Of a stretch of DNA of 64,000 nucleotides, positions 27,943-38,216 are shown piece after piece. Location: contig NZ_FOUD01000013.1 of the NCBI RefSeq assembly GCF_900114765.1, forward strand, positions 1-64,000, in the 5' to 3' direction. Both the position numbers and the translations under genes were made by a program. How positions within the stretch are numbered: the stretch's first letter is position 1; each line of letters begins with the position of its first letter. A model generated the notes under the pieces. That model was not told the origin of the DNA and ran no database searches. It was given only the letters and a program-made list of their open reading frames with translations. Origin of the DNA: Halopseudomonas pachastrellae (GTDB taxonomy: Bacteria; Pseudomonadota; Gammaproteobacteria; Pseudomonadales; Pseudomonadaceae).

Positions 27943-30783
27943 ATGACGGCTTTTATCCCGGGACAGCGCTGGGTCAGTGACAGCGAAGCAGAACTGGGGC
28001 TGGGCACCGTCCTGTCGCAGGATGACCGCGTGGTGATCGTGCTGTACCCGGCCAGCGGCGAAACCCGCCATTACGCCCTGCGCAACGCGCCGTTGACCCG
28101 TGTGCGCTTTAGTCCGGGCGACGCCATCAGCCACCACGAAGGCTGGCAACTGGTAGTCAGCGATGTCACCGAGGCCGATGGCCTGCTGGTCTATCATGGT
28201 CTGCGCGAAAATGGCGAAAACACCAGCTTCCCGGAAACCATGCTGGATAACTTCATCCAGTTTCGCCTGGCCAGCGACCGCTTGTTTGCCAGCCAGATCG
28301 ACCCGCTGCCCTGGTTCAGCCTGCGTTTTGAAAGCCTGCGCCACTTTTGTCGCATCCAGCGCTCGCCGCTGCTGGGCCTGGCCGGCGTACGCACGCAACC
28401 CATCGGCCACCAACTGCATATTGCGCGCGACGTCGCCGACCGCATGGCGCCCCGCGTCCTGCTGGCCGACGAGGTAGGCCTGGGCAAGACCATCGAGGCG
28501 GGCCTGATTCTGCACCGCCAGCTGCAGACCGGCCGCGTGCGCCGGGTGTTGATCGTGGTGCCGGAGAACCTGCAGCACCAGTGGCTGGTGGAAATGCGCC
28601 GCCGTTTCAACCTGCAGTTCGCTCTGTTCAACGCCGACCGCTGCGACGGCGCAGAGAGCAACCCCTTCGAGGAAGAGCAACTGGCGCTGGTGGCGCTGGA
28701 GTTTCTGCTGGAGAACACCACCGCACAGGACTACCTGCTGCAAGCCGACTGGGACCTGCTGGTGGTAGACGAAGCTCATCACCTGGTCTGGCACGAGGAC
28801 AACCCGAGCCCCGAGTACACCCTGGTCGACACCCTGGCCCGCCAGACGCCGGCCGTGCTGCTGCTCACTGCCACCCCGGAGCAACTCGGCCAGGCCAGCC
28901 ACTTTGCGCGCCTGCGGCTGCTCGACCCGGATCGCTTTCACAGCCTGGAGGACTTCATCCAGGAAGCGGAGCGCTATCAGCCCGTCGCCGAAGCCGTGCA
29001 GCACCTGCTTGAACAGGACCAGCTCAGTGAGGAGGACCGCAACGCCATCGCCGGCTGGCTCGGTGACAGCGCCACCCCACTGTTCGCCGCGCTGGACAAG
29101 GGCGGCGATGAAGCGCCGGCCGCGCGTGACAGCCTGGTGCGCCAGCTGCTCGACCGGCATGGCACCGGCCGCGTGCTCTACCGCAACACCCGCGCCGCAA
29201 TTGCGGGCTTCCCCGAGCGCGACCTGCACGCCTACCCCCTGCCCTGCCCTGAGCAATATCAGGACCTTGAAGGTCAGGTGGCGCTCTACCCGGAGCAACC
29301 ACTGCAGGCCGATTTTGACGGCCAGGAACAGCCCTGGTGGCAGGCCGACCCGCGCGTTGAATGGTTGATCGATACCCTCAAGTTGCTCAAGCGCAACAAG
29401 GTACTGGTGATCTGCGCCCACGCCGAGACTGCCCTCGACCTGGAAGACGCCCTGCGCATCCGCAGCGGCATCCCCGCCACCGTGTTCCACGAGGGCATGA
29501 GTATCGTCGAGCGTGACCGCGCGGCGGCCTTCTTCGCGGATGAGGAATTTGGCGCACAGGTGCTGATCTGCTCGGAAATCGGCAGTGAGGGCCGCAACTT
29601 CCAGTTCGCCCATCATCTGGTGATGTTTGACCTGCCGACCCACCCCGACCTGCTTGAGCAGCGCATCGGGCGCTTGGACCGCATTGGTCAGCAGCACCGT
29701 ATCCAGTTGCACATCCCTTATCTGGAGGGCACTGCGCAGGCGCACCTGTTCCAGTGGTACGACCAGGCGCTGAATGCCTTCCGTGCAACCTGTCCGACCG
29801 GCAACGCACTGCAGCACAGCTACGGCAGCGAACTGCTCCAGCACCTGGATCATCCGGGTACCGATGGCTGGGATGCGCTGATCGAGCGCGCCCGCGACGA
29901 ACGCCAAGCGCTGGAGCAAGAGCTACACAACGGCCGTGACCGCCTGCTCGAGCTGCACTCGCGCGGCCAGGCCGACGCTGACCAGATGATCGACACCATC
30001 GCCAGGCAGGACAGCGACTTCCAGCTGCCGATCTACATGGAGCGTCTGTTTGACGTATTTGGCGTCGACAGCGAAGACCACTCCGACAACGCCCTGATCC
30101 TGCGTCCGGGCGAACGCATGCTGGATGCCGGCTTCCCGCTGGGTAACGACGAAGGGGTTACCGTCACCTATGACCGGGATACCGCCCTGTCACGCGAGGA
30201 CATGCAGTTTCTGACCTGGGAGCACCCGATGCTCCAGGGCGGCATGGATCTGGTGCTGTCCGGTAGCATGGGCAACAGCGCCGTTGGCCTATTGAAGAAT
30301 AAGGCCCTCAAGCCCGGCACCATGCTGCTCGAGTGCATTTACGTCTGCGAAGCCGTTGCCCCGCGCGCCCTGCAACTGCAGCGGGTACTGCCGCCAACGC
30401 CAATTCGCTGCCTGCTGGACATTAACGGCAACAACCTGGCAGCCAAGGTCAGCTTTGACACGCTGGACGGGCAGATCGAGTCGCTACCCCGGCAACTAGC
30501 CGTGAAGATCGCCAAGACCCAGCGCGAGCCGGTAGAAGGCCTGCTGAATAAGGCAGAAAAGGCGGCTGACGCCGAGCACCGCAAGCTGGTTGATGACGCT
30601 CGCGCTCAGCTGCGCGCCGAGCTGGAAGAGGAAATCGACCGTCTCAAGGCGCTGCAGCAGGTCAACCCGCTGGTGCGCGACGATGAGATCAAGGCGCTGC
30701 AACTGCGCCTGGCCGACGGTGACCTTGCCCTGGCGCAGGCCAAGCTGCGGCTCGACGCTATCCGTGTATTGGTGGCAGGTTAA
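27943..30783 (+). CDS. rapA: RNA polymerase-associated ATPase RapA (Swi2/Snf2 family)
   Basis: About 946 residues. N-terminal Tudor-like domains ([21 protein letters not shown]) are followed by a Snf2 helicase core with Walker [16 protein letters not shown] (near 160), DEAH-type motif [20 protein letters not shown] and, in the C lobe, [19 protein letters not shown] with [11 protein letters not shown] (motif VI). The C-terminal spacer and SWI/SNF-associated region extend to the end. RapA binds RNA polymerase core and recycles stalled complexes after transcription. The ATG at 27943 is chosen for its AGGAGAG site and family start. Its 3' end overlaps the convergent patatin gene by 26 bases. Confidence 0.96.
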   Translation: MTAFIPGQRWVSDSEAELGLGTVLSQDDRVVIVLYPASGETRHYALRNAPLTRVRFSPGDAISHHEGWQLVVSDVTEADGLLVYHGLRENGENTSFPETMLDNFIQFRLASDRLFASQIDPLPWFSLRFESLRHFCRIQRSPLLGLAGVRTQPIGHQLHIARDVADRMAPRVLLADEVGLGKTIEAGLILHRQLQTGRVRRVLIVVPENLQHQWLVEMRRRFNLQFALFNADRCDGAESNPFEEEQLALVALEFLLENTTAQDYLLQADWDLLVVDEAHHLVWHEDNPSPEYTLVDTLARQTPAVLLLTATPEQLGQASHFARLRLLDPDRFHSLEDFIQEAERYQPVAEAVQHLLEQDQLSEEDRNAIAGWLGDSATPLFAALDKGGDEAPAARDSLVRQLLDRHGTGRVLYRNTRAAIAGFPERDLHAYPLPCPEQYQDLEGQVALYPEQPLQADFDGQEQPWWQADPRVEWLIDTLKLLKRNKVLVICAHAETALDLEDALRIRSGIPATVFHEGMSIVERDRAAAFFADEEFGAQVLICSEIGSEGRNFQFAHHLVMFDLPTHPDLLEQRIGRLDRIGQQHRIQLHIPYLEGTAQAHLFQWYDQALNAFRATCPTGNALQHSYGSELLQHLDHPGTDGWDALIERARDERQALEQELHNGRDRLLELHSRGQADADQMIDTIARQDSDFQLPIYMERLFDVFGVDSEDHSDNALILRPGERMLDAGFPLGNDEGVTVTYDRDTALSREDMQFLTWEHPMLQGGMDLVLSGSMGNSAVGLLKNKALKPGTMLLECIYVCEAVAPRALQLQRVLPPTPIRCLLDINGNNLAAKVSFDTLDGQIESLPRQLAVKIAKTQREPVEGLLNKAEKAADAEHRKLVDDARAQLRAELEEEIDRLKALQQVNPLVRDDEIKALQLRLADGDLALAQAKLRLDAIRVLVAG

Positions 30784-31933
30784 GAAAACGCTGTAACTGA
30801 TCTCGCTTGGCCAGCGCATCACGCCGGCCAAGCGCGATCAGCTCGCGGGTGTAATCGGCCTCGAACAGCAAATAGCTGACCACGCTACCGCCTGAGGCCC
30901 GGGTCGCCCCGCTGCCCCGCAGAAAAGCACGCAAGCTGCGCGGCAGCAGTTTGCGATGACGCGCGGCGATGATATCCAGCGGCTCGCTGGGCGAGATCAC
31001 CTCGACTTCCACCTGCCGCGGCCCTTTACCATTCATGCGTGACCCGACCGGCAAGTAGCCGGCCAGCGTGTTCATGCGCTCCAGCAACTCGATATCGGCT
31101 TCCAGATTATCGACAAAGGTACTGCTGAGCAGGTGACCACCGATCTGCGCCAGGGTTGGCGGCAAGGCGGCACGCAGACGCGGACCACGGCGACCGCCCG
31201 CCGGCTGATTGGCCAGATTGTCGGATACCCCGATGACCAGCACCCGATTGGCCCCCAGATGCAGCGCCGGGCTGATCGGTGCCTGCTGACGCACCGCGCC
31301 ATCGCCAAACCATTCACGATTGAGCTGCACCGGCGGAAAGACCAGCGGAATGGCCGAGGACGCCATCAGGTGCTCCAGCCCCAGCCGCGTTTGCACCCCC
31401 AACCGCCGGTGCCGGGTCCAGGGCTGGATGCGGTCGCGCCCCTGATAAAAGCTGACCGACTCGGCCGACTGATAACCGAAGGCGCTGACCGACACCGCCT
31501 GCAGCAGACCGGCCTGCAGGGCCTCATCGATCCGCCCGAAATGCAGCGTGCGCTGCAACAGGTTACGCAAAGGCGCATTGTCCAGCATGGCGGTCGGCTG
31601 AGAGCTGGGCACGCCCAGCAGGTTGGCCCGTGTCCAGCGCCAGGCCTGGGCGGTGACGCCGAGCCAGTCGCTGCGATAGACCTGATCACAGGAGAACGCC
31701 GACCAGACCTGCTGCAGCCGCTCTACCCCCTCGCCAAAATCCTGGGCATTGGTTGCCAGCGCCAGGGCGTTGATCGCCCCAGCCGAGGTACCGCAGATCA
31801 CCGGAAAAGGGTTACTGGCACCGGCCGGCAACAACTCCGCCAGCACCGACAGCACGCCAACCTGATAGGCCGCACGGGCACCGCCGCCCGAGAGAATCAG
31901 CCCGGTAAAGGCGCCGTTCGTCTCACCCAGCAT
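30758..31933 (-). CDS. Patatin-like phospholipase
   Basis: About 391 residues with a patatin domain: the oxyanion motif [16 protein letters not shown], the nucleophile motif GTSAGAINA (G-x-S-x-G) and the Asp of the dyad in [12 protein letters not shown]. It should hydrolyse acyl chains from phospholipids in the cytoplasm or at the membrane. I place the start at 31933, where TGATG overlaps the stop of the acyltransferase gene by one base; the longer frame to 32026 would lie inside that gene. The coupling suggests joint action in lipid remodelling. Confidence 0.88.
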   Translation of the reverse strand: MLGETNGAFTGLILSGGGARAAYQVGVLSVLAELLPAGASNPFPVICGTSAGAINALALATNAQDFGEGVERLQQVWSAFSCDQVYRSDWLGVTAQAWRWTRANLLGVPSSQPTAMLDNAPLRNLLQRTLHFGRIDEALQAGLLQAVSVSAFGYQSAESVSFYQGRDRIQPWTRHRRLGVQTRLGLEHLMASSAIPLVFPPVQLNREWFGDGAVRQQAPISPALHLGANRVLVIGVSDNLANQPAGGRRGPRLRAALPPTLAQIGGHLLSSTFVDNLEADIELLERMNTLAGYLPVGSRMNGKGPRQVEVEVISPSEPLDIIAARHRKLLPRSLRAFLRGSGATRASGGSVVSYLLFEADYTRELIALGRRDALAKRDQLQRFLNLPPIHG

Positions 31934-32892
31934 CAGCCACGACGCGCTCTGCGTTTGCGCCGCCGACGCTTGGCGTAGGGGCGCGACTCGCCTTCCGGTC
32001 GTGTCTTGAAGCGTCGATGCACCCACATATATTGCTCAGGCTGCTGCGAGATAGCCTGCTCGACCCACTGGTTGATGCGCAGCGCGTCGGCGGTCTCGTT
32101 TTCGCCCGGGAAACCTTCCAGCGGCGGGTGTACGGTCAGGCGGTAACCGCTGCCATCGGCCAGACGGGTTTGGGTAAAGGGCACTACCTGCGCCTTGCCC
32201 AGGCGGGCAAAGGTACTGGTCGCGGTAACCGTCGCCGCCTGCACACCGAACAGCGGAACAAAAACACTGGCCTTGCGACCGTAGTCCTGATCCGGCGCGT
32301 ACCAGATCGCCCGGCCTGAGCGCAGCGAGCGCAGCATGCTGCGTACGTCTTCGCGCTCTACCGCCTTGGCATCCAGGTTATGGCGCTCGCGGCCACGGCG
32401 CTGAACAAAATCAAAGGCCGCATTGCGGTGCTCACGGTACATGCCGTCAATCGTCACCGCCTGCCCCAGGAGCGCCGCGCCAATCTCCAGCGTGGTGAAG
32501 TGCAGCGACATCAGAACCACGCCTTTGCCCTGGGCTGCTGCGTCGTTCAGATGCTCCAGCCCTTCGATGTGCGCCAGGCGCGCCAGGCGCTGCCGTGGCC
32601 ACCACCAGGCCATGGCCATCTCGAACAGGGCAATACCGTTGGAGGCGAAGTTCTCCCGCAGCAATCGCTCACGGGCAATCTCGGACATCTCGGGAAAACA
32701 CAACGCCAGGTTGGTGCGCGCCACCTCGCGGCGGTCACTCATCAGATGAAACATCCCCCAGCCCAGCAAGCGCCCCAACCCCAGCAACCAGCGATAGGGT
32801 AGCTGCACCACCAGCCACAGCAGCCCCAGTCCCAACCAGAGCAGCCAGTAACGCGGATGCAGCAACGCAGCGGTAAAACCTGGACGATCCAT
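31933..32892 (-). CDS. LpxL/HtrB-type lipid A acyltransferase
   Basis: About 319 residues with an N-terminal membrane anchor (LLWLGLGLLWLVVQLPYRWLLGLGRLL), the acyltransferase motif around residue 135 (VVLMSLHFTTLEIGA, the HX4D/E site as H-F-T-T-L-E), YAPDQDYGRKASVFVPLFG, and a C-terminal YMWVHRRFKTRPEGE. This family adds secondary lauroyl or myristoyl chains to Kdo2-lipid A at the inner membrane. The choice between LpxL and LpxM types is not certain. MDRPGF at 32892 is taken as the start; an ATG 12 bases earlier is possible and neither has a strong ribosome site. It is divergent from minC. Confidence 0.85.
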   Translation of the reverse strand: MDRPGFTAALLHPRYWLLWLGLGLLWLVVQLPYRWLLGLGRLLGWGMFHLMSDRREVARTNLALCFPEMSEIARERLLRENFASNGIALFEMAMAWWWPRQRLARLAHIEGLEHLNDAAAQGKGVVLMSLHFTTLEIGAALLGQAVTIDGMYREHRNAAFDFVQRRGRERHNLDAKAVEREDVRSMLRSLRSGRAIWYAPDQDYGRKASVFVPLFGVQAATVTATSTFARLGKAQVVPFTQTRLADGSGYRLTVHPPLEGFPGENETADALRINQWVEQAISQQPEQYMWVHRRFKTRPEGESRPYAKRRRRKRRARRG

Positions 32893-33003
32893 CAGTAGGC
32901 CCATTCAGCGAAAACCGACATTCTAACCAAGGCGCTCGCGGCTTGCGATCTGTAGGGGCAATCTATATAAGGAAGCGCTGAATCTTTAGGAACTGGATGG
33001 ACC

Positions 33004-33777
33004 ATGACTGCTGACACTACCCTCGACCTGCTCGACAACGATCCGGTATTCCACCTCAAGGGCGGCATGCTGACGATGACCCTGGTCGAGCTCATCCGCC
33101 TGGCACCGGAGCAGTTCGCCAGACAACTGGCCGAGAAGGTAGAACAAGCCCCCAATTTCTTCGTCGACACCCCGGTGGTGATTGCGCTCGACAAGCTGAG
33201 CGAGCCGCTGAGCGACATGACCTTACGTCACCTGCTGAGCATCTGCCGCGATCACGGCCTGCAGCCGGTTGCCCTGCGCGGCGGCGAAGACTTTCGCGCG
33301 CTGGCCGGCAATGCCGACATGGTGCTGCTGCCGCCGGGTCGCCAGCGTGAAAAAGCGATTGAAGTAGCCGCAGAACCTGCGCCCAAGCCAGCCCCCAAAG
33401 CCGAGCCCGCGCCTGCGCCAGCAGCGCCCGCTCCGCCCCCAGCCCCGGCCGGCGCAGGCAAGATCATCACCGAGCCGGTGCGTGGCGGCCAGCAAATTTA
33501 CGCCCGCGGCGGCGACCTGATTGTGCTGGCACCGGTCAGCGCCGGTGCCGAGCTGCTGGCCGACGGTCACATCCACGTTTATGGCCCGCTGCGCGGCCGC
33601 GCTCTGGCCGGCGTTACAGGCGATCGCCAGGCCCGTATTTTCTGTCAGAGCCTGGAAGCCGAGCTGGTTTCCATCGCCGGCCAGTACAAGGTGGCCGAAG
33701 ATCTGCGCAAGCAACAATGGAAAGCCCCGGTACAGATCAGCCTGGAGGGTGACAGCTTGAAGATAACCGGGCTTTAA
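33004..33777 (+). CDS. minC: Septum site-determining protein MinC
   Basis: A 257-residue protein: N-terminal domain ([16 protein letters not shown]) that inhibits FtsZ assembly, a long Ala/Pro linker near residues 120-150 ([20 protein letters not shown]), and a C-terminal beta-helix domain ([60 protein letters not shown]) that dimerises and binds MinD. With MinD and MinE it keeps division at mid-cell. It is first in minCDE; the 135-base gap before minD is longer than usual. Confidence 0.96.
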   Translation: MTADTTLDLLDNDPVFHLKGGMLTMTLVELIRLAPEQFARQLAEKVEQAPNFFVDTPVVIALDKLSEPLSDMTLRHLLSICRDHGLQPVALRGGEDFRALAGNADMVLLPPGRQREKAIEVAAEPAPKPAPKAEPAPAPAAPAPPPAPAGAGKIITEPVRGGQQIYARGGDLIVLAPVSAGAELLADGHIHVYGPLRGRALAGVTGDRQARIFCQSLEAELVSIAGQYKVAEDLRKQQWKAPVQISLEGDSLKITGL

Positions 33778-33912
33778 CAGATACTGTCATCCCATTCGGG
33801 GCGCCCGATTTCTCTGGTCTGTGACCGAGTTCCGCAGCCTTGCATCCACGTCGGGAACCATCACCGCCCGACGTAATCCACTATCAGACATTTTTTCGAC
33901 AGGAAGGTCATT

Positions 33913-34722
33913 TTGGCAAAGATCATCGTTGTCACATCAGGCAAGGGCGGGGTGGGCAAAACAACCACTAGCGCCGCCATCGGTACCGGGCTGGCACTGC
34001 GCGGTTTCAAGACCGTCATCGTCGACTTTGACGTTGGCCTGCGTAACCTCGACCTGATCATGGGCTGCGAACGCCGCGTGGTTTACGACTTCGTCAACCT
34101 GATCAACGGCGATTCCAACATGAATCAGACCCTGATCAAGGACAAGCGCTCGGAGAACCTGTTCATCCTGCCGGCCTCCCAGACCCGCGACAAAGACGCC
34201 CTGACTCCCGAAGGCGTCGAGCGCGTACTTGAAGAGCTGAAAGAGAACTTCGACTACATCGTCTGCGACTCCCCTGCCGGCATCGAGAAAGGCGCCCACC
34301 TGGCCATGTACTTCGCCGATGAGGCCGTCGTGGTCACCAACCCGGAAGTCTCCTCGGTACGTGACTCGGACCGCATTCTGGGCCTGCTCTCGAGCAAATC
34401 CCGTCGCGCCGAGAACGGCGAGAAGATCAAGGAGCATCTGCTGCTGACGCGCTACAACCCCGAGCGCGTCGAAAACGGCGAAATGCTCTCGGTAGCCGAT
34501 GTCGAAGACATTCTGTCCATTCCGCTGCTGGGCGTCATTCCCGAGTCGCAGGCCGTTCTCAAGGCCTCCAACCAGGGCGTCCCGGTCATCATGGACGACA
34601 AGAGCGATGCCGGTCAGGCTTACAGCGACGCCGTAGAGCGTTTGCTGGGCAAGGACGTTGCGCACCGCTTCCTCGAAGCACAGAAGAAGGGGCTGCTGCA
34701 GCGCCTGTTCGGAGGGCGTTAA
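33913..34722 (+). CDS. minD: Septum site-determining protein MinD
   Basis: A 269-residue ParA-type ATPase: deviant Walker A SGKGGVGKTTTSAAIG with both lysines, switch I FDVGLRNLD, Walker B YIVCDSPAGIEKGA, and a C-terminal amphipathic membrane-targeting helix (EAQKKGLLQRLFGGR). On ATP binding it sits on the membrane and recruits MinC. The start codon is TTG at 33913, with AGGAAGG eight to ten bases upstream; no ATG fits the conserved N-terminus AKIIVVTSGKGG. Confidence 0.97.
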   Translation: MAKIIVVTSGKGGVGKTTTSAAIGTGLALRGFKTVIVDFDVGLRNLDLIMGCERRVVYDFVNLINGDSNMNQTLIKDKRSENLFILPASQTRDKDALTPEGVERVLEELKENFDYIVCDSPAGIEKGAHLAMYFADEAVVVTNPEVSSVRDSDRILGLLSSKSRRAENGEKIKEHLLLTRYNPERVENGEMLSVADVEDILSIPLLGVIPESQAVLKASNQGVPVIMDDKSDAGQAYSDAVERLLGKDVAHRFLEAQKKGLLQRLFGGR

Positions 34723-34980
34723 GTGAGCATTTTCGATTATTTCCGTGACCGCAAGAAATCGACGCCCGCGTCGATTGCCAAGGAACGTCTGCAGATCATC
34801 GTCGCCCACCAGCGTGGGCAGCGCACTCAGCCCGACTACCTGCCGCAACTGCAGCAGGAAATCATCGACGTCATCAGCAAATACGTTTCCATCGATCGTG
34901 AACAGGTGCATGTCGCCCTCGACAACCAGGATGACTGCTCAGTCCTTGAACTGAACATCACCCTGCCGGAACGCCCCTGA
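34723..34980 (+). CDS. minE: Cell division topological specificity factor MinE
   Basis: An 85-residue protein of standard length: membrane-binding N-terminus ([31 protein letters not shown], the MinD-contact helix) and the C-terminal dimer domain ([28 protein letters not shown]). It stimulates MinD ATPase and drives the pole-to-pole oscillation. It starts with GTG immediately after the minD stop, so translation is likely coupled. Confidence 0.96.
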   Translation: MSIFDYFRDRKKSTPASIAKERLQIIVAHQRGQRTQPDYLPQLQQEIIDVISKYVSIDREQVHVALDNQDDCSVLELNITLPERP

Positions 34981-35023
34981 CCAGCCGGCGCCGCCCACCC
35001 GGGTGGCGCCCTCCGGAAGACCC

Positions 35024-35659
35024 ATGCCACTAACCCACATCGGCATCGTGCATCAGGACTCCAGCTTCCTGATTGTCGACAAGCCGACGCTGCTGCTGTC
35101 CGTCCCAGGCCGCGCCGAGGACAACAAGGACTGCCTGATCACCCGCATGCAGGAAAACGGCTACCCCGAAGCGCGCATCGTGCACAGGCTCGACTGGGAA
35201 ACCTCCGGCCTGCTGGTGATTGCCCGCAACCCGGACGCCCACCGCGAGCTGTCACGCCAGTTCCATGATCGCGAGACCGAGAAGGCCTATATCGCCCTGT
35301 GCTGGGGCCAGCCAGAGAGCGATGCGGGACACATCGACCTGCCGCTGCGCTATGATCCTCCCAACAAGCCACGGCATATCGTCGACCACGAGCTCGGCAA
35401 GCATGCGCAGACCTTCTGGCGTGTACTCGAGCGCCACGCAGACTACTGCCGCGTAGAGCTGACACCGATCACCGGTCGCTCGCACCAGCTGCGCGTGCAT
35501 ATGCTCGCCATCGGCCACCCGCTGCTAGGCGACCGTCTCTACGCAGAAGGCGCCGCGCTGGACGCCTGCCCGCGCCTGGCACTGCACGCCGCGCGACTGG
35601 TCATCAGCCACCCGGAAACGGGCGAGCGCATGGCATTTGAGAGCCCCTGCCCGTTCTGA
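35024..35659 (+). CDS. rluA: RluA-type RNA pseudouridine synthase
   Basis: A 211-residue enzyme: [15 protein letters not shown] at the start, the catalytic Asp in [16 protein letters not shown] (HRLDxxTSG) near residue 55, [10 protein letters not shown], and the C-terminal [26 protein letters not shown]. The short form without an S4 domain is that of RluA, which modifies U746 of 23S rRNA and U32 of some tRNAs. The ATG at 35024 follows CCGGAAGA. Its place directly after minCDE is common in pseudomonads. Confidence 0.88.
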   Translation: MPLTHIGIVHQDSSFLIVDKPTLLLSVPGRAEDNKDCLITRMQENGYPEARIVHRLDWETSGLLVIARNPDAHRELSRQFHDRETEKAYIALCWGQPESDAGHIDLPLRYDPPNKPRHIVDHELGKHAQTFWRVLERHADYCRVELTPITGRSHQLRVHMLAIGHPLLGDRLYAEGAALDACPRLALHAARLVISHPETGERMAFESPCPF

Positions 35660-35693
35660 GCAGGTGCCCGTCACCCCGTTGCAGGAGAGTTAC

Positions 35694-36989
35694 ATGCAGG
35701 ACCCAACGCTTCAGGATCTGGCCGATTTCATTGCTGCCTCCCCCACACCCTTTCACGCCACCGCCACCCTGCGCGCGCGCCTGCTGGCGGCCGGCTTTAC
35801 GGCGCTGGATGAGCGTAGTGACTGGCAGCTGGAGGCCGGCGGGCGTTACCTGGTGACCCGCAACGACTCCTCGCTGATCGCCTTTCAGCTGGGCGCCGAA
35901 GGCGCGCTGAGCAAGCGAGGACTGCGCCTGATTGGCGCCCATACCGACAGCCCCTGCCTGCGCGTGAAGCCGCAGCCAGAGAAGGACCAGCAAGGGCTCT
36001 GGCAGCTGGGCGTCGAGATCTACGGCGGCGCCCTGCTAGCGCCCTGGTTCGACCGCGACCTGTCGCTGGCCGGCCGCGTCACCTTCCGCAATGCTGACGG
36101 CGCGCTGGACAGTCGCCTGATCGACTTCCAGCGCCCTGTTGCAGTAGTACCCAACCTGGCGATCCACCTGAACCGGGGCGTCAACGACGGCCTGGCCATC
36201 AACCCGCAGACCGACATGCCGCCCATCCTCGCCCACAGCCTGGATGGCGGGCGCGACCTGCGCGCCCTGCTGGCCAGCCAACTGGCGAGCGAGCACGCCG
36301 ACTGCGAGGGCGCCCAGGTACTGGATTACGAGCTGAGCTTCTACGACACCCAGCGCCCCGCACAGCTCGGGCTAGACGGTGACTTTTTCAGTGCAGCGCG
36401 CCTGGATAATTTGCTCTCCTGCCACGCTGGTCTGAGCGCCCTGCTCGATAGCGACGGCGAGCAGCCCTGCCTGCTGGTGTGTACCGACCACGAAGAGATT
36501 GGCTCCAGCTCCTGCTGTGGTGCCGACGGCCCCTTCCTGGAAGACGTGCTGCGCCGCCTGATCAGCGACGACGCCGAGCGTATTCAGGTGATCCAGCGCT
36601 CGCTGCTGGTGTCGGCGGACAACGCCCACGCGGTGCACCCGAACTTCGCCATGAAGCACGACGAAAACCACGGCCCCCAGCTGAATGCCGGCCCGGTTAT
36701 CAAAATCAACAACAACCAGCGCTACGCCACCAACAGCGAAACCGCCGCCTTCTTCCGCGACCTGTGCGCGCGCACCGACGTACCGGTACAAGCCTTTGTG
36801 GTGCGCAGCGACATGGGCTGCGGCAGCACCATCGGCCCGATCACCGCCAGCCGCCTGGGCGTGCGCACCGTGGATATCGGCGCACCGACCTTCGCCATGC
36901 ACTCGATCCGCGAGCTGGCCGGCAGCCGTGATCCGGGCTATTTGATCAGCGTGCTGACAGCGTTCTGCAACAGCGCACAGCTGATCTAA
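35694..36989 (+). CDS. apeB: M18-family aminopeptidase
   Basis: A 431-residue metallo-aminopeptidase: [18 protein letters not shown] at the start, [15 protein letters not shown] (first metal His/Asp), [20 protein letters not shown] (catalytic Glu pair), [36 protein letters not shown] and the last metal His near the C-terminus ([17 protein letters not shown]). It removes N-terminal, often acidic, residues from peptides in the cytosol and forms dodecamers. The ATG at 35694 has GCAGGAGAG upstream. The gene stands 34 bases after rluA and may be co-transcribed with it. Confidence 0.93.
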   Translation: MQDPTLQDLADFIAASPTPFHATATLRARLLAAGFTALDERSDWQLEAGGRYLVTRNDSSLIAFQLGAEGALSKRGLRLIGAHTDSPCLRVKPQPEKDQQGLWQLGVEIYGGALLAPWFDRDLSLAGRVTFRNADGALDSRLIDFQRPVAVVPNLAIHLNRGVNDGLAINPQTDMPPILAHSLDGGRDLRALLASQLASEHADCEGAQVLDYELSFYDTQRPAQLGLDGDFFSAARLDNLLSCHAGLSALLDSDGEQPCLLVCTDHEEIGSSSCCGADGPFLEDVLRRLISDDAERIQVIQRSLLVSADNAHAVHPNFAMKHDENHGPQLNAGPVIKINNNQRYATNSETAAFFRDLCARTDVPVQAFVVRSDMGCGSTIGPITASRLGVRTVDIGAPTFAMHSIRELAGSRDPGYLISVLTAFCNSAQLI

Positions 36990-36998
36990 GCACCCCTT

Positions 36999-37074
36999 CG
37001 CGGACACGCTGCGCTTAGTCCGCCCCACGGGCCGGTGCTGTGCTGTAGGGCGGACTAAGCGCAGCGTGTCCGCG
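36999..37074. repeat. REP-like doublet: perfect 27-base inverted repeat
   Basis: Arms at 36999-37025 and 37048-37074 are exact reverse complements over 27 bases around a 22-base centre. Each arm is itself a partial palindrome (gcggac...gtccgc), so this is a pair of facing REP units of the Pseudomonas kind with the gtagggcggactaagcgc consensus. Such elements are scattered by RAYT transposases and sit in intergenic regions, where they can block RNA decay or bind gyrase or IHF. It lies between convergent apeB and the quinone oxidoreductase gene. Confidence 0.85.
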
Positions 37075-37108
37075 CATGCCCCATCACGACTATCGCGCCC
37101 AAACACCA

Positions 37109-37144
37109 CAAAAAAGCCCCATGCGTCAGCAACGCATGGGGCTT
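37109..37144 (-). terminator. Intrinsic terminator of the quinone oxidoreductase gene
   Basis: Arms aagccccatgcg and cgcatggggctt around a 7-base loop, followed on the minus strand by a run of six T, 24 bases after the qor stop. Confidence 0.9.
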
Positions 37145-37167
37145 GATGTGCCGCGATGGACGAACAA

Positions 37168-38151
37168 TCAGTCTTCGCGCAGCAGAATCACCTTACCCAC
37201 CACCTGATCACGCGCCAACTCCTCAAACGCTGCCTCGGCATCGGCGAAGGAGAAGGTTTTCGCGACCATCGGCTTGAGTTCGCCACTGGTAAACAGCGGA
37301 ATCAGACGCTGCTCCATATCGGCCAGCAAGGTCGCCTTGAAGTCAGCATCGCGGGTGCGCAAGGTCGAGCCCAGCAGGCTGATGCGCTTGGCCAGTACCT
37401 TGGCCAGATCCAGCGTTGCCTCACGGCCGCCCATCAGGCCGATCAGCACCCAGCGCGCATCAACGGCCAGCAGATCCAGATGATCAGCGGCGTAGGTCGC
37501 ACCAACCGGGTCCAGCGCCACATTGAAAGGCCCGAAGTCCTTGAGCGCGGCAATGCCGTTCTGACGCAGCACGCCACCTTCAGCGCCCAGCTCGACACAG
37601 GCATCGAGCTTGTCCTGACTGCCGACACTGACCCAGCAGGGGTTGCCCTGGGCCTTGCACAGCTGAATCGCGGCGGTGCCGACACCACTGGCGCCGGCGT
37701 GGATCAGTACCTTCTCGCCCGGGCGCGCATCACCCAGCACAAAGATGTTCAACCACGCGGTGCTGAACACCTCGGGGATAGCGGCGGCCTCGGCCCAGCT
37801 CAGGCTATCGGGCACTGGCAGCAGGTGGCGCTGGTCGACTACCACCTCCTCGGCCATGCCACCGCCGGCCAGCAGCGCGCACACACGGTCGCCCAACTGC
37901 CAGCGCGAGCCTTCTGCAACCTCGATCACTTCGCCTGCGCACTCAAGGCCCAGCACACCGGTCACACCCGGCGGTGGCGGATACATGCCGGCCTTCTGCA
38001 ACAGGTCGGCACGGTTCAAGCCAGCGGCCTGCACGCGAATACGCACTTCGCCGGACTTCAGCTCTACAGCACTCTGGGGCTGCCACGTCAGTGCCCCGCC
38101 CTCGGCTTGCAATCCTCTCACGCTACCTCCATAGTTCTTATCAATGGTCAC
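37168..38151 (-). CDS. NAD(P)H:quinone oxidoreductase, zeta-crystallin/PIG3 type
   Basis: A 327-residue MDR-superfamily enzyme without the catalytic zinc ligands: GLNRADLLQKAGMYPPPPGVTGVLGLECAGEVIEVAEG at the N-terminus, then VLIHAGASGVGTAAIQLCKAQG as the NADPH-binding Rossmann motif near residue 150, and GSTLRTRDADFKATLLADMEQRLIPLF typical of the PIG3 subgroup. It reduces quinones or enoyl compounds with NADPH. The substrate is not defined by sequence. It is divergent from prc with 65 bases between the starts. Confidence 0.88.
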   Translation of the reverse strand: MTIDKNYGGSVRGLQAEGGALTWQPQSAVELKSGEVRIRVQAAGLNRADLLQKAGMYPPPPGVTGVLGLECAGEVIEVAEGSRWQLGDRVCALLAGGGMAEEVVVDQRHLLPVPDSLSWAEAAAIPEVFSTAWLNIFVLGDARPGEKVLIHAGASGVGTAAIQLCKAQGNPCWVSVGSQDKLDACVELGAEGGVLRQNGIAALKDFGPFNVALDPVGATYAADHLDLLAVDARWVLIGLMGGREATLDLAKVLAKRISLLGSTLRTRDADFKATLLADMEQRLIPLFTSGELKPMVAKTFSFADAEAAFEELARDQVVGKVILLRED

Positions 38152-38216
38152 CAGCGGGAACTCGCTGTCCCGCGTGCACTCCTAAAAGCATACTCTCTCC
38201 GGACGCTATACCCCAG

